Position numbers and translations under genes: made by a program. Below are positions 9,086 to 17,585 of a stretch of 64,000 nucleotides of DNA, piece by piece. The notes under the pieces were generated by a model, which ran no database searches, was not told the origin of the DNA, and saw only the letters and a program-made list of their open reading frames with translations. Position 1 is the stretch's first letter; each line of letters opens with the position of its first letter. This stretch comes from Chitinophagaceae bacterium (lineage in GTDB: Bacteria; Bacteroidota; Bacteroidia; Chitinophagales; Chitinophagaceae), in contig JALHNJ010000014.1 of assembly GCA_022843585.1 (NCBI GenBank), positions 1 to 64,000 of the forward strand. The letters run 5' to 3'.

Positions 9086-10606
9086 TTAAAAAGCTAATAA
9101 TGCTTTCTTAATTCTCGTAACAGTTTCTTCTTTACCCAATAACTCCGCAATATTAAACACAGGCGGTCCAAATTTTCCACCCACCAGCATGATGCGGAAA
9201 GGAAGTTGTAATTCACCCGGCTTGATATTTTTTTCAGTCGCCAATTCTTTAAAACTATTTTCTAAAGCAATTGCATTCCATTCTGTAGCATTCTGTAGTT
9301 TTTCAGTATAAGCGACAAAGAAATTTTTCTTATCCTCATTCCATTTCGGTTTCACTGCCTCCACATCCAATGTTTCTGGTGTTTTGAAAAAGAAAGAGGA
9401 ATGCTGAACAAAATCCGGCAATAAAGTGCAACGGTCTTTTACCAGCTCAATTACTTTTTCCAGCAATACATCATCAGCAACAGTAACGCCACTTTGCTCT
9501 AGCAGGGCTTTGACTCCCGACTCTAAACTCCCGACTCCCGACTTCTTTATCCATTCATGATTGAACCACTTTGCTTTTTCATAATCAAACTTTGCTCCGG
9601 CACTATGCACTCTTTCCATAGAAAACTTCTCTATTAATTCTTCCATCGAAAAAATTTCCTGTTCGCCACCATCATTCCATCCAAGCAATGCCAGCAGGTT
9701 AAGAAATGCTTCAGGCAAAAATCCTTTTTCTTTAAATCCTTCTGTTAGCTCACCCGTTTTTGGATCATTCCAGTTCATTGCAAATACGGGGAAGCCATAT
9801 TTGGCACCATCTCTTTTGCTCAACTTTCCATTAGGGCCAAGTATCAATGGGAAGTGAGCCCACTGTGGCATATTCTCCAATCCAAATAAATATTTCCAGA
9901 GTAAAATATGTACCGGTGCAGATGGCAACCATTCTTCACCTCTAAAGGCATGGCTGATTTCCATCAACTGATCATCCACTACAACGGCGAGATGATAGGT
10001 TGGCATTCCATCAGCTTTCAGCAACACTTTATCATCAACCAACGAAGTTTCGAATTTTACTTCGCCACGTATCATATCTGTAAAACTCACCGTTTCAAGC
10101 TCCGGCATTTTAATACGGATCACATGTCTGGTTCCTTCAGCTAATAGTTTTTGTGTTTCATCAGCAGATAAAGTCAACGAGTTCCGCATTTTCATACGGA
10201 TAGTATGGTCGTATTGTGGCGAAGGATTATGTTCCGTTTTGAAATCATGCCGCATTTTTTCCAAATCTTCCGGTGTATCAAATGCATAATAGGCATGTCC
10301 ATCTTTTACCAATTGCTCTGCATAATGCCGATAGCTTTCTTTTCTTTCACTCTGGCGATAGGGGCCATAGTTGCCACCATGCTGCACACTTTCATCCGGT
10401 TCCAGTCCGCACCATTTCAAGGTGTCAAAAATATATTCTTCGGCACCGGCTACATAGCGGCTTTGGTCGGTGTCTTCGATCCGAACTAAAAAATCACCGC
10501 CATGTTTTTTTGCAAATAAATAATTGTATAAAACCGTTCGTACACCACCCAGGTGCAAGCCACCGGTAGGACTTGGTGCAAAACGAACTCTCACTTTTTT
10601 ACTCAT
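9086..10606 (-). CDS. gltX: Glutamyl-tRNA synthetase
   Basis: Class I aminoacyl-tRNA synthetase of 506 residues that charges tRNA-Glu. Near the N-terminus is RFAPSPTGGLHLGGVRT, which holds the HIGH-type ATP motif, and KLSKRDG is the KMSKS equivalent. The C-terminal helical anticodon-binding part follows. The ATG at 10606 is chosen because the frame opens three codons earlier with TTG. One oddity is a low-complexity insert (KSGVGSLESGV, DNA at about 9509-9543) made of GGAGTC-like units. It resembles an intergenic repeat at 5518-5552 and sits in a connecting region. Confidence 0.95.
   Translation of the reverse strand: MSKKVRVRFAPSPTGGLHLGGVRTVLYNYLFAKKHGGDFLVRIEDTDQSRYVAGAEEYIFDTLKWCGLEPDESVQHGGNYGPYRQSERKESYRHYAEQLVKDGHAYYAFDTPEDLEKMRHDFKTEHNPSPQYDHTIRMKMRNSLTLSADETQKLLAEGTRHVIRIKMPELETVSFTDMIRGEVKFETSLVDDKVLLKADGMPTYHLAVVVDDQLMEISHAFRGEEWLPSAPVHILLWKYLFGLENMPQWAHFPLILGPNGKLSKRDGAKYGFPVFAMNWNDPKTGELTEGFKEKGFLPEAFLNLLALLGWNDGGEQEIFSMEELIEKFSMERVHSAGAKFDYEKAKWFNHEWIKKSGVGSLESGVKALLEQSGVTVADDVLLEKVIELVKDRCTLLPDFVQHSSFFFKTPETLDVEAVKPKWNEDKKNFFVAYTEKLQNATEWNAIALENSFKELATEKNIKPGELQLPFRIMLVGGKFGPPVFNIAELLGKEETVTRIKKALLAF
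9509..9543 (-). repeat. GACTCCC-type short tandem repeat inside gltX
   Basis: Units of the form GACTCCC/GACTCTAAACTCCC repeat here within the gltX reading frame without breaking it. A closely similar tandem of ACTCCGAACTCCGG units lies in the non-coding gap at about 5518-5552. This suggests a dispersed repeat that has entered a coding region as an in-frame insert. Confidence 0.5.
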
Positions 10607-10722
10607 AGGCTGCAAAGATAGAGAGGTTTAAGGTTTATGGTTTGTAGTTTGAAGTTTGTTGTTATTTCAGATCGTCTGTAAAAGCAATAAGAAACAAAAA
10701 ACTCAAAATTGTATCTTGCCTT

Positions 10723-11355
10723 ATGAATTATTTTGTAAAAACTCCCTGGTGGTTGAAGAAGTTGTATCCGCAGCGGCTATGGAGTGTTGATACAAAAGAA
10801 AAAATCATTTATCTCACCTTTGATGACGGGCCACATCCAATTGCTACTCCTTTTGTACTCGATGAGTTAAAGAAACATAACGCAAAAGCTACTTTTTTTT
10901 GCATCGGTAAAAATGTGGTTGATCATCCCGTTATTTATAAAAAAATTTTGGAAGAAGGGCATGTAGCAGGCAATCATACCCAACATCACCTGAACGGATG
11001 GAAAACAACCAAGGATGATTACCTGGCCAATATTGCGGAAGCTTCAACGCATATTAAGTCCAATCTCTTCAGACCACCTTATGGACGAATTCGTTCATCG
11101 CAAGCCAGGCAAGTAAATGTTGTTTTGAAAGATAATTCCTCAAAAATTGTAATGTGGGATGTATTAAGTGGAGACTTTGATGAGGAGTTAACTAACGAAA
11201 GCTGTCTTAAAAATGTAATTGGAAATGCAGGTGCAGGTTCAATTATTGTATTTCACGATAGTGAGAAAGCTTTTGCAAAATTGCAATTTGTTTTGCCGGA
11301 GGTGCTTCAATTTTTTACCGAAAAAGGCTTTGTTTTTCGGTCTTTACAGCCTTAA
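10723..11355 (+). CDS. Polysaccharide deacetylase (NodB/CE4 family)
   Basis: 210 residues, one NodB domain. Motif 1 is TFDDGPHP (Asp34, Asp35). The metal site HTQHH holds His85 and His89. Motif 3 is RPPYGR and the late motif is FHDSEK. CE4 enzymes remove N- or O-acetyl groups from peptidoglycan, chitin-like or other polysaccharides using a divalent metal. No cleavable signal peptide is obvious, although the first 20 residues are aromatic and basic. A terminator hairpin follows directly. Start ATG at 10723. Confidence 0.9.
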   Translation: MNYFVKTPWWLKKLYPQRLWSVDTKEKIIYLTFDDGPHPIATPFVLDELKKHNAKATFFCIGKNVVDHPVIYKKILEEGHVAGNHTQHHLNGWKTTKDDYLANIAEASTHIKSNLFRPPYGRIRSSQARQVNVVLKDNSSKIVMWDVLSGDFDEELTNESCLKNVIGNAGAGSIIVFHDSEKAFAKLQFVLPEVLQFFTEKGFVFRSLQP

Positions 11356-11383
11356 AAAAATCGGTTCGGGTATAAAAAAGTTA

Positions 11384-11413
11384 GGGCCTGGGTAGAAACC
11401 CTGGCCCGTTTTT
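11384..11413 (+). terminator. Intrinsic terminator after the deacetylase gene
   Basis: A stem of ten positions with one mismatch (11384-11393 with 11398-11407), loop AGAA, followed by GTTTTT. It belongs to a longer repeated unit: the 40 bases after it, with CCTATGAAAAC, recur after a similar hairpin at about 18527-18592. Confidence 0.8.
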
Positions 11414-11460
11414 AATCCGTACCCTATGAAAACTGGTTTAAAGGTATAATAATTTTTTAA

Positions 11461-12357
11461 TTACCGCAAAGTAATTTGTCTGGAAACTCCGTTTATTGTT
11501 ACCACGGCAAGATTGTCGCAAGTGCCGTTTCCGAAGTCCAAAACTGCCACCCACGGGCCATTGGTATTCGTATTGCGGCGAACAGTACGTATTTTCCCTC
11601 TTACTATCCAGCGGCAATTAAACCTTTTAAACAGGGGTTCAATAATATTTGACTCCCAGGCTGCTATCAATCTGCCCCTTTGCACACGGCCATTTGCAGA
11701 ACCCTCAATTTTAAATACATCATCAAGCGGAACAAATGGAGTGGAAAGGCCTTCCAGTTGGGTTATCACTTTATGGTTATTCCATTCTATAAAATTGCCA
11801 CTTGGCTTTGTTAGTTTGGCGTTTGTAACGTCAACCGTAAACTGGCGGGTAGTATTTGAAGAGCTGGTATTTTCAATTTTATGGGTGCCTTCCACTTTAA
11901 TGGTGTCAACATAAAAGCCATCAAATGTGGTAGTTGCTATAGAACCCGGATTCAATAATCTACCGGTATAAACAGTAATAATTTTACCTCTTCTGTAATG
12001 ACCATCAAGTCCTCTGCATGGAGTTGGACCAAAGTCAATAACCACTTTTACAGGGAATAGATCAGGAGGATTTAGCCTTGTAACAGTAACTGTATAACAG
12101 GGGTTAGGGTTTACACGATCAAGGCTACCAACACCTTCCATTCCCACTTCATCATTTACTCCCATTGTTTCATCAAACACTTCGTTGAAAACAATTTCTG
12201 CCTCCGCATCCGCTTCGCTGGTAAGAACAGATGCTTCCTGTTGCTCTAATTCTTCAGCACTATCGAGGCTATTTTCTTTTTGGCAGGACACTACTAATAA
12301 CAGAGAGGAAAAAAGGATTACAGTGAGAAGTTGATTAAAACGGAAACAGGGTTTCAT
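11461..12357 (-). CDS. Secreted lipoprotein of unknown function
   Basis: 298 residues. The N-terminus is a type II signal peptide with a hydrophobic core and the lipobox LVVSC, so Cys26 is probably lipidated. An acidic linker follows, then a beta-rich domain with repeated strand patterns (YTVTVTRL, KVVIDFG and later WVAVLDFGNGTC). Two Cys-containing loops of similar type suggest an internal duplication. I do not recognise the domain. It is monocistronic, facing the deacetylase gene. Confidence 0.7.
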   Translation of the reverse strand: MKPCFRFNQLLTVILFSSLLLVVSCQKENSLDSAEELEQQEASVLTSEADAEAEIVFNEVFDETMGVNDEVGMEGVGSLDRVNPNPCYTVTVTRLNPPDLFPVKVVIDFGPTPCRGLDGHYRRGKIITVYTGRLLNPGSIATTTFDGFYVDTIKVEGTHKIENTSSSNTTRQFTVDVTNAKLTKPSGNFIEWNNHKVITQLEGLSTPFVPLDDVFKIEGSANGRVQRGRLIAAWESNIIEPLFKRFNCRWIVRGKIRTVRRNTNTNGPWVAVLDFGNGTCDNLAVVTINGVSRQITLR

Positions 12358-12471
12358 AAACGCAGTTTTAGAAATTTAATTAATTAACGGCTATAGGATG
12401 GTGTTTATTGATGAAAGTTTAAAGGTTTCTTAAATTTTTTTACAGAGTTTTGCAGTTGAAAAGCATTGAAA

Positions 12472-13239
12472 ATGACGCTGATAGACACCCATTCGCATAT
12501 TTACCTGCCCGAATTTGAGCCGGAATTGGCAGAAATGCTGAAAAGAGCCGAAAAAGAGGGAGTTGGTAAAATATTAATGCCGGCGATAGATTCTTCTACT
12601 CATCAGCAGATGTTAGATCTGGAGCAAAGCCGGCCGGATCAATGTTTGAGTATGATGGGGCTGCATCCTTGCTATGTAAAAGAAAACTTTAAGGAGGAGC
12701 TTGCCATTGCCAGGGCTTATTTGGAAAAGCAACATTTTAAAGCAGTAGGAGAGATCGGTCTGGATTTTTACTGGGATAAAACTTTTACCGAACAACAATA
12801 TGCTGCATTCAAAGAGCAAATTGGGTGGGCTTTGGAGTATACTATTCCAATCGTTATTCACTCCAGGGAGTCTACGGATGAGTGTATTGAAGTGGTAACT
12901 GCCCATCAAAAAGGACAACTTACCGGAGTGTTTCATTGTTTTTCCGGCGATGCAGTGCAAGCACAAAAAATTATTGACCTTGGTTTTTATCTTGGAATAG
13001 GTGGAGTTGTGACATTTAAAAATTCAGGACTTGATAAAGTGATGGAGTCGGTAGGTTTAGAAAATGTAGTATTAGAAACGGATGCGCCTTATTTAGCACC
13101 AGTGCCTTTCCGGGGTAAAAGAAATGAACCATCGTATTTAAAATATGTGGTGGAAAAATTAAGTACTCTTAAGAATATATCTACAGAGGAAGTAGCAAAA
13201 ATAACAACTGTGAATGCGGAGAAATTATTTGGGTTATAA
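12472..13239 (+). CDS. TatD family metal-dependent hydrolase (deoxyribonuclease-like)
   Basis: 255 residues with a TIM-barrel amidohydrolase pattern. Visible metal and active-site segments are DTHSHI at the N-terminus, GLHPCYV, GEIGLDFYWD, IHSRES, FHCFSGD and ETDAPYL, in the order expected for TatD/YcfH. The family includes 3'-5' DNA exonucleases and D-aminoacyl-tRNA-related hydrolases. The ATG at 12472 is preferred over a TTG two codons earlier. It is the last chromosomal gene before the integrated element. Confidence 0.92.
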   Translation: MTLIDTHSHIYLPEFEPELAEMLKRAEKEGVGKILMPAIDSSTHQQMLDLEQSRPDQCLSMMGLHPCYVKENFKEELAIARAYLEKQHFKAVGEIGLDFYWDKTFTEQQYAAFKEQIGWALEYTIPIVIHSRESTDECIEVVTAHQKGQLTGVFHCFSGDAVQAQKIIDLGFYLGIGGVVTFKNSGLDKVMESVGLENVVLETDAPYLAPVPFRGKRNEPSYLKYVVEKLSTLKNISTEEVAKITTVNAEKLFGL

Positions 13240-13245
13240 ATCAAA

Positions 13246-13275
13246 ACCCGCCTATATAATAACTATGGCGGGTTA
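13246..13275 (+). terminator. Terminator-like hairpin after tatD
   Basis: AACCCGCC pairs with GGCGGGTT across a loop of about 13 AT-rich bases. It lies 7 bases after the tatD stop and immediately left of the attachment site. Confidence 0.65.
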
Positions 13276-13278
13276 GGT

Positions 13279-13294
13279 GCGGAGACGAAGGGAT
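13279..13294 (+). repeat. attL: 16-base copy of the tRNA-Ser 3' end
   Basis: GCGGAGACGAAGGGAT is identical and in the same orientation at 55594-55609, inside the tRNA-Ser gene. The right copy lies next to an intact integrase. This is the classic signature of site-specific integration into a tRNA 3' end, here with the displaced tRNA end left behind after tatD. Confidence 0.85.
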
Positions 13295-13588
13295 ATGAAC
13301 TGATTCATTTCCCAACTGTGTATCAATAAATTAATATCTTTTGAAACCTGCTACTCCACGAATTACGCAGTCGATATTAACATTTATAAGAACTAAACAA
13401 CTTATATAAAGGTAAATAAAATTTTTATTGACATATAAAAAGTAGAAATATTTTTTCGCATTTTTACCATCGCATTTTTTCTTTCTCACTTACCATTTTT
13501 CCTGACTACTACCATCCTAACACTTTATTCTGTACATCCCATAGTTGTTAAACTATATAATTATATACTTTTAAGAAAAGGAAAGTGT
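13295..13588. other. Left end of integrated element, non-coding
   Basis: No gene is seen. The stretch holds a 20-base sequence CTACTCCACGAATTACGCAG (13351-13370) that is repeated with one mismatch at 55460-55479 near the other end. It is a candidate arm-type integrase or excisionase site. The rest is AT-rich. Confidence 0.65.
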
Positions 13589-14305
13589 ATGAAAGATTAT
13601 GTGAGAATGATAAAGTCATTTGTTCTGTTTGAATCTCCGCTACAGGTAAATGTGATGCAACATCAGTTTGCAACTATTCAGGATTATTTTCAGCAACAAT
13701 ATCCTTACTGGAGTTTTATGGCCACCCGAAAAAAACTTATTTATAATTTTTGGCTACGTCATGTCGGTTGTCATTTCTTACTTGTTGTGGGAATAGCTTC
13801 GCTTGTGATAGTTCCCACAATTAATGACGGATATATATTCTTAGCATCTATTATTTTGGGAGGTTTGATGAGCCTGTTCTCAATTTTGTTGTTTCGATAC
13901 TGGCCTGCTTACTATGCAGATTTCCTTCCAAAGCTTGATACTATTATCGCAGAACAGGAGTTAATCAAAATGCAGGAAGCAGAATTAAAAAAATGTAAAC
14001 GATCACAGTTTTCTATCCCTGCCCTTAGTATCATTTTTTATGTATTTTGTAAGGCAACAGTTACTCCGACGCTACCGGGCAATGATAATTCAGCGGAATT
14101 ATTAAATGGACTTTTCGGGGCTGATAAGGATAAGCTTAAACAGAATCTTTCACGTCTTTATAAAATTTCTTCTCTGTCAGTAAAGGAACGGGCAGAAATG
14201 CAAAAAGGAATCGATACTGCCAGGAATTTTTTTATGGCGATTAATTTACTTGCAGCCGATAACATCCTTGATCAACTGGAACTAAAGATGCAAAAAAATA
14301 ATTAG
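13589..14305 (+). CDS. Membrane protein of unknown function
   Basis: 238 residues with two adjacent hydrophobic segments (about 60-80 and 85-105), flanked by charged soluble ends. The C-terminal third is helical and rich in Lys and Glu. I do not recognise the family. It is the first gene inside the left end of the element, upstream of the HTH, primase-like and mobilization genes, so an element-borne regulatory or maintenance role is possible. AAAGGAAAG before the ATG at 13589 is a plausible ribosome binding site. Confidence 0.6.
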   Translation: MKDYVRMIKSFVLFESPLQVNVMQHQFATIQDYFQQQYPYWSFMATRKKLIYNFWLRHVGCHFLLVVGIASLVIVPTINDGYIFLASIILGGLMSLFSILLFRYWPAYYADFLPKLDTIIAEQELIKMQEAELKKCKRSQFSIPALSIIFYVFCKATVTPTLPGNDNSAELLNGLFGADKDKLKQNLSRLYKISSLSVKERAEMQKGIDTARNFFMAINLLAADNILDQLELKMQKNN

Positions 14306-14346
14306 TGCTGTCCCTTTCTGAAACAGTTTCATTCATCCTTTAAAGT

Positions 14347-14360
14347 CTAAGTGTACTTAG
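14347..14360. promoter_or_regulatory. Short palindrome upstream of the HTH gene
   Basis: CTAAGT-GT-ACTTAG, a 6-2-6 inverted repeat 52 bases upstream of the excisionase-like gene start. It could be an operator, but nothing else supports this. Confidence 0.3.
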
Positions 14361-14411
14361 CTTCTTCTTTTTTTACAGTTGTAGTAGGTTGCAAGCCTAA
14401 AACGAAAAGTG

Positions 14412-14744
14412 ATGAAAGAATCTGTGAGCAATGGTAACCTGGTTACCCCCATTCTATTCCCTTATGACCCGCAACAGTTCTGGCAACAAATCCGCCAGAT
14501 AATTAAAGAAGAAGTAAGCAACGGTGAAAAATCCCGGCCTCCACTTCCTGCGTATGATACGCCGGGCATGACCTACAAACCCCTCTACAAGATTGCTGAA
14601 GTCTGCCTAATCTTCCATATTACAAAACCCACTATTTATGAATGGGTGAAGCTCGGAAAACTAAAACCATTTAAGATCCGCTCCCGGGTTTATTTTCTCT
14701 GGCAGGATATTCAAGCATTATTACAACCTCAATCATCAATATAA
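14412..14744 (+). CDS. Excisionase-family helix-turn-helix DNA-binding protein
   Basis: About 110 residues. The C-terminal half (YKIAEVCLIF.ITKPTIYEWVKLGKLKPFKIRSRVYF) is a MerR-like winged HTH of the helix_turn_helix_17/excisionase type. Such small proteins in Bacteroidetes integrative elements help excision or regulate mobilization genes. The ATG at 14412 is preferred over the GTG one codon earlier. It lies 9 bases before the primase-like gene and probably shares its transcript. Confidence 0.8.
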   Translation: MKESVSNGNLVTPILFPYDPQQFWQQIRQIIKEEVSNGEKSRPPLPAYDTPGMTYKPLYKIAEVCLIFHITKPTIYEWVKLGKLKPFKIRSRVYFLWQDIQALLQPQSSI

Positions 14745-14753
14745 AATACATAT

Positions 14754-15698
14754 ATGCAGGAAAAGATTTTGTGCAGCCAGGTCAACCAGATGGATATGAT
14801 CGACTACTTGGGAAAACTAGGATTTCGTCCTACAAAAGTTGTCAATAATGATTATTGGTTTCTTTCTCCATTAAGAGAAGAAAAAACAGCCTCCTTTAAA
14901 GTAAACCGTGCTCTCAATTGCTGGTATGATCATGGTGTATCTATAGGCGGCACCTTGGTTGATTTTGGCATATTATATTATAGATGTACCGTAAAGGAAT
15001 TGCTATCCCGGTTTGAAAATGATAAAGGAATGATTTTTACTTTTCACCCGCAAAAAAGTAAAATTTCAGGTGAAAGAAAAGGCGTCAGTAATCGTCACGG
15101 GAAGATTGATATACTCAACTCTACTGAAATAACGGACCCGACACTCCGCAACTATTTGCACGGTCGCAAGATCCCACTACCAGTTGCCAATAGATATTGC
15201 TCCCAGGTTGCCTTTGAATTACACGAAAAAAAACATCTTGCAATTGGATTCAAAAATGATAGAGACGGATATGAATTAAGGAACTATTATTTTAAAGGAA
15301 GCAGTACACCAAAAGAACCACGTTTAATTGTTCAAAAGGACACAAACGACTTACTGGTATTTGAAGGATTTTTTTGCTTCCTTTCTTACATGGCTGAAAA
15401 ATTTATTCGGGATAAAAATATTATTGAGCTGCCAATTGTGCAGGCCAGTACTCTTGTATTAAACTCTATTGCTTTTTTTGAAAAAAGCCGGGATTTAATG
15501 GAAAGACATGAGCAGGTGCATTTGTTCTTGGATAACGACAGGATGGGAAAAGAGTGTACTGCAAAAGCATTGAAGTGGTCGTCAAAATACTTAGACCAGT
15601 CTCATCACTACAAAAACCATAAGGACCTCAATGAGTCATTAATTAAATCCGAAAACCCTGTACAAAAACAAACTCAGCGGAAAGGATTGCGTCCCTAA
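14754..15698 (+). CDS. TOPRIM/primase-like protein of mobilizable element
   Basis: 314 residues. The N-terminal part resembles the DnaG zinc-binding region (SPLREEKTASFKVNRALNCWYDHG), but the usual CHC2 cysteine set is not retained. The second half is a TOPRIM domain with LLVFEGFFCFLS (Glu) and VHLFLDNDRMGKE (DxD-type acidic residues). Proteins of this type sit between the excisionase-like and Mob genes in Bacteroidetes mobilizable elements and are thought to help element replication or transfer. It ends just before a terminator hairpin. Confidence 0.8.
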   Translation: MQEKILCSQVNQMDMIDYLGKLGFRPTKVVNNDYWFLSPLREEKTASFKVNRALNCWYDHGVSIGGTLVDFGILYYRCTVKELLSRFENDKGMIFTFHPQKSKISGERKGVSNRHGKIDILNSTEITDPTLRNYLHGRKIPLPVANRYCSQVAFELHEKKHLAIGFKNDRDGYELRNYYFKGSSTPKEPRLIVQKDTNDLLVFEGFFCFLSYMAEKFIRDKNIIELPIVQASTLVLNSIAFFEKSRDLMERHEQVHLFLDNDRMGKECTAKALKWSSKYLDQSHHYKNHKDLNESLIKSENPVQKQTQRKGLRP

Positions 15699-15708
15699 TT
15701 TTTCAGGA

Positions 15709-15748
15709 GCCAGCTATGTTTCTCCTTCGTCGAAACGCTGGCTTTTTT
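15709..15748 (+). terminator. Intrinsic terminator after the primase-like gene
   Basis: GCCAGC (15709-15714) pairs with GCTGGC (15737-15742). An inner GTTTC/GAAAC pair (15718-15722 with 15732-15736) extends the stem, and six T follow at 15743-15748. Confidence 0.8.
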
Positions 15749-15749
15749 C

Positions 15750-15822
15750 ATCCCGCCGTGCCGGACGGGATTCAAAAAGATCGATTGTGCTTATACAAAA
15801 AAAGTAAAAAGAAACCGTGAGT
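15750..15822 (+). other. Candidate oriT region
   Basis: A GC-rich inverted repeat ATCCCGCCG/CGGACGGGAT (15750-15771, one bulge) is followed by an AT-rich stretch up to the MobC-like gene. An inverted repeat directly upstream of the mobilization genes is where the origin of transfer usually lies in such elements. No nic site can be assigned. Confidence 0.4.
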
Positions 15823-16179
15823 ATGAATAAGGGAGGACGACCAAAAAAAGAAAACAAACGAAGCCAGCAGCTTGCTGTAATGTGTACGATTGCGGAGAGA
15901 AAGATTATCGAAGACAAAGCAAAGCTCCTGAATATTTCTATCTCGCAGTACCTGCGGGAGATCGGTTTAAGCGGGCAGGTTGATATAAAACTAGAGACAT
16001 TTCCGAGGGAGATTTTGCTCTTTACCGCAACACTAAATCACCTCGCTTCAAACATGAACCAGGTCGCTAAAAAAAGGAACCGCATGGATGAATTAAATGC
16101 GATGGAAAGAGCTGGATTAACAGTGCTTGCAACAGGCATAAAACAACTCGCATTCGACATCAAAAAGCAGCTCCAATGA
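15823..16179 (+). CDS. MobC-like relaxosome accessory protein
   Basis: About 118 residues. It starts with GGRPKKENKRSQQ, then an ITISQYLREIGL-like helix pair and a C-terminal segment LNHLASNMNQVAKKRN, the pattern of MobC/BfmC relaxosome proteins with a ribbon-helix-helix-like N-terminus. MobC helps melt oriT for the relaxase. The start is the ATG at 15823; a GTG two codons earlier is also possible. The stop overlaps the relaxase start (ATGA), so the two are translationally coupled. Confidence 0.85.
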   Translation: MNKGGRPKKENKRSQQLAVMCTIAERKIIEDKAKLLNISISQYLREIGLSGQVDIKLETFPREILLFTATLNHLASNMNQVAKKRNRMDELNAMERAGLTVLATGIKQLAFDIKKQLQ

Positions 16180-17096
16180 TTGGCAAAGTAATAGTTGGAA
16201 AATCGCTCCGTGGTTGTTTGCTTTACTGCCTTGATAAAAAAGAGGCGCAGGTACTAGATCATAATCTCTGTGGAGGTAATACAAAGGAAGTTTTACAGCA
16301 GATGAAGGAGGTAAGAAACCTCAATCAAAATGTATCAAGACCGGTGCAGCATGTCACAATCAGTATGGCAAAGGGTGAACGATTAAGTGACGCAGATTTG
16401 GTGAAACTCGCTGAAGAATGTGCCAGGGAAATGGGCTTTGATAAGAACCAGTTTGTGGTGGTACAGCACCATGATACCGAGCACCAGCATATACATATTG
16501 TCATCAACCGGATCGGCTTTGACGGGAAGACATTAAGCGATAGCAATAATTATAAAAAGATGGCCCAGTTCTCCCGGAAGATGGAGGAGAAATTTCGCTT
16601 AAGAAAAGTACAGAACCCGCGCAAGTTCCAGACACAGGCAGAGCGGCAATTACCAAGGCTTGATAGCCGTAAAGAAAAGCTGAAACAGGACATCAAAGAA
16701 TCGCTATCTAAGGCAAAGAATTATCAGGATTTCCATCGGCTGATGAACCAGCGTGGTTATAAACTGGAGAAAGGAAGAGGGATGGCTTTTACCGATGATA
16801 AGAATTTGCGGATAAAAGGGAGTGAACTAGGTTATTCGTTGGCCACGATTGATAAGATCCTTACGCAGAAAATGGAAGTAAAGAGCATTATAATCCAAAA
16901 ACAAACGCATGATAATGAACAAAAGAAAAAAATAAAAGAAGGGCTCGCCAAAAAACAATTTCCAGGCCTACTTCATAAGCATTCTGTAAATCAGGAAAAT
17001 ATGTTGGATGTACTGACGGAGAAGACCGACTACGAGGAAAATATTAACCAGGAACTCAAAAAGAAACAACATCAAAGAAGGAGGCTGAATTTATGA
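16176..17096 (+). CDS. Relaxase/mobilization nuclease (MOBP type)
   Basis: 306 residues. The N-terminal relaxase domain shows the metal-binding three-histidine motif VQHHDTEHQHIHIVINR near residue 107-123 and a SMAKGERLSD segment upstream. Relaxases nick oriT through a tyrosine and pilot the strand into a recipient. The C-terminal half is basic and helical (SRKEKLKQDIKESL). The gene overlaps the MobC-like gene by 4 bases and the next gene by 4 bases. No type IV secretion genes are visible, so transfer would need a helper. Confidence 0.9.
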   Translation: MIGKVIVGKSLRGCLLYCLDKKEAQVLDHNLCGGNTKEVLQQMKEVRNLNQNVSRPVQHVTISMAKGERLSDADLVKLAEECAREMGFDKNQFVVVQHHDTEHQHIHIVINRIGFDGKTLSDSNNYKKMAQFSRKMEEKFRLRKVQNPRKFQTQAERQLPRLDSRKEKLKQDIKESLSKAKNYQDFHRLMNQRGYKLEKGRGMAFTDDKNLRIKGSELGYSLATIDKILTQKMEVKSIIIQKQTHDNEQKKKIKEGLAKKQFPGLLHKHSVNQENMLDVLTEKTDYEENINQELKKKQHQRRRLNL

Positions 17097-17461
17097 TAAC
17101 CAATGAAGAAATAAAAGTAGTGTTGACTGAATTATTAGAAGAACAAAAACAGGAAACCTTGGCCAATGGAGAAATGATTGCCCTGCTCAAAAAAATGACG
17201 GAGAAAATGGAGTTGATCACGCAGCAAAAATCGCCGTCACAAACCATCATAAAACATCATCACCATGTCCGCTCTTCCGCCATCATTACAATCGCATTTG
17301 CTATTACGATCGTGATACTGACTTGGCTGTATGTAAACAAGCAAGCTCCCGATAATTTGATGAAGGCGGGTGAAAAGAAAAAATCATCCGCTGCAAAACA
17401 AGACCCTGCTCCGATCAAAAAAATTAAGAAAAAAACTGGTAAACATAAAGTTGAAGGGTAG
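17093..17461 (+). CDS. Small single-pass membrane protein of the mob operon
   Basis: 122 residues: a helical N-terminal part with likely coiled coil (ELLEEQKQETLANGEM), a His-rich stretch (KHHHHVR), one membrane helix (about 66-86) and a Lys-rich tail. It overlaps the relaxase stop by 4 bases, so it is part of the mobilization operon. The function is unknown. Anchoring of the relaxosome at the membrane is conceivable but not shown. Confidence 0.65.
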   Translation: MITNEEIKVVLTELLEEQKQETLANGEMIALLKKMTEKMELITQQKSPSQTIIKHHHHVRSSAIITIAFAITIVILTWLYVNKQAPDNLMKAGEKKKSSAAKQDPAPIKKIKKKTGKHKVEG

Positions 17462-17585
17462 ATGGGAAAATGCCCACCAGTTTCTTTATACTTTATTTTT
17501 CTTCAGAAGTGTATTCTTAAATCATAAATTTATATGTTACCTGTAATATTATTCAACTCTTCAGCACCTACTAACAATAAAATCA

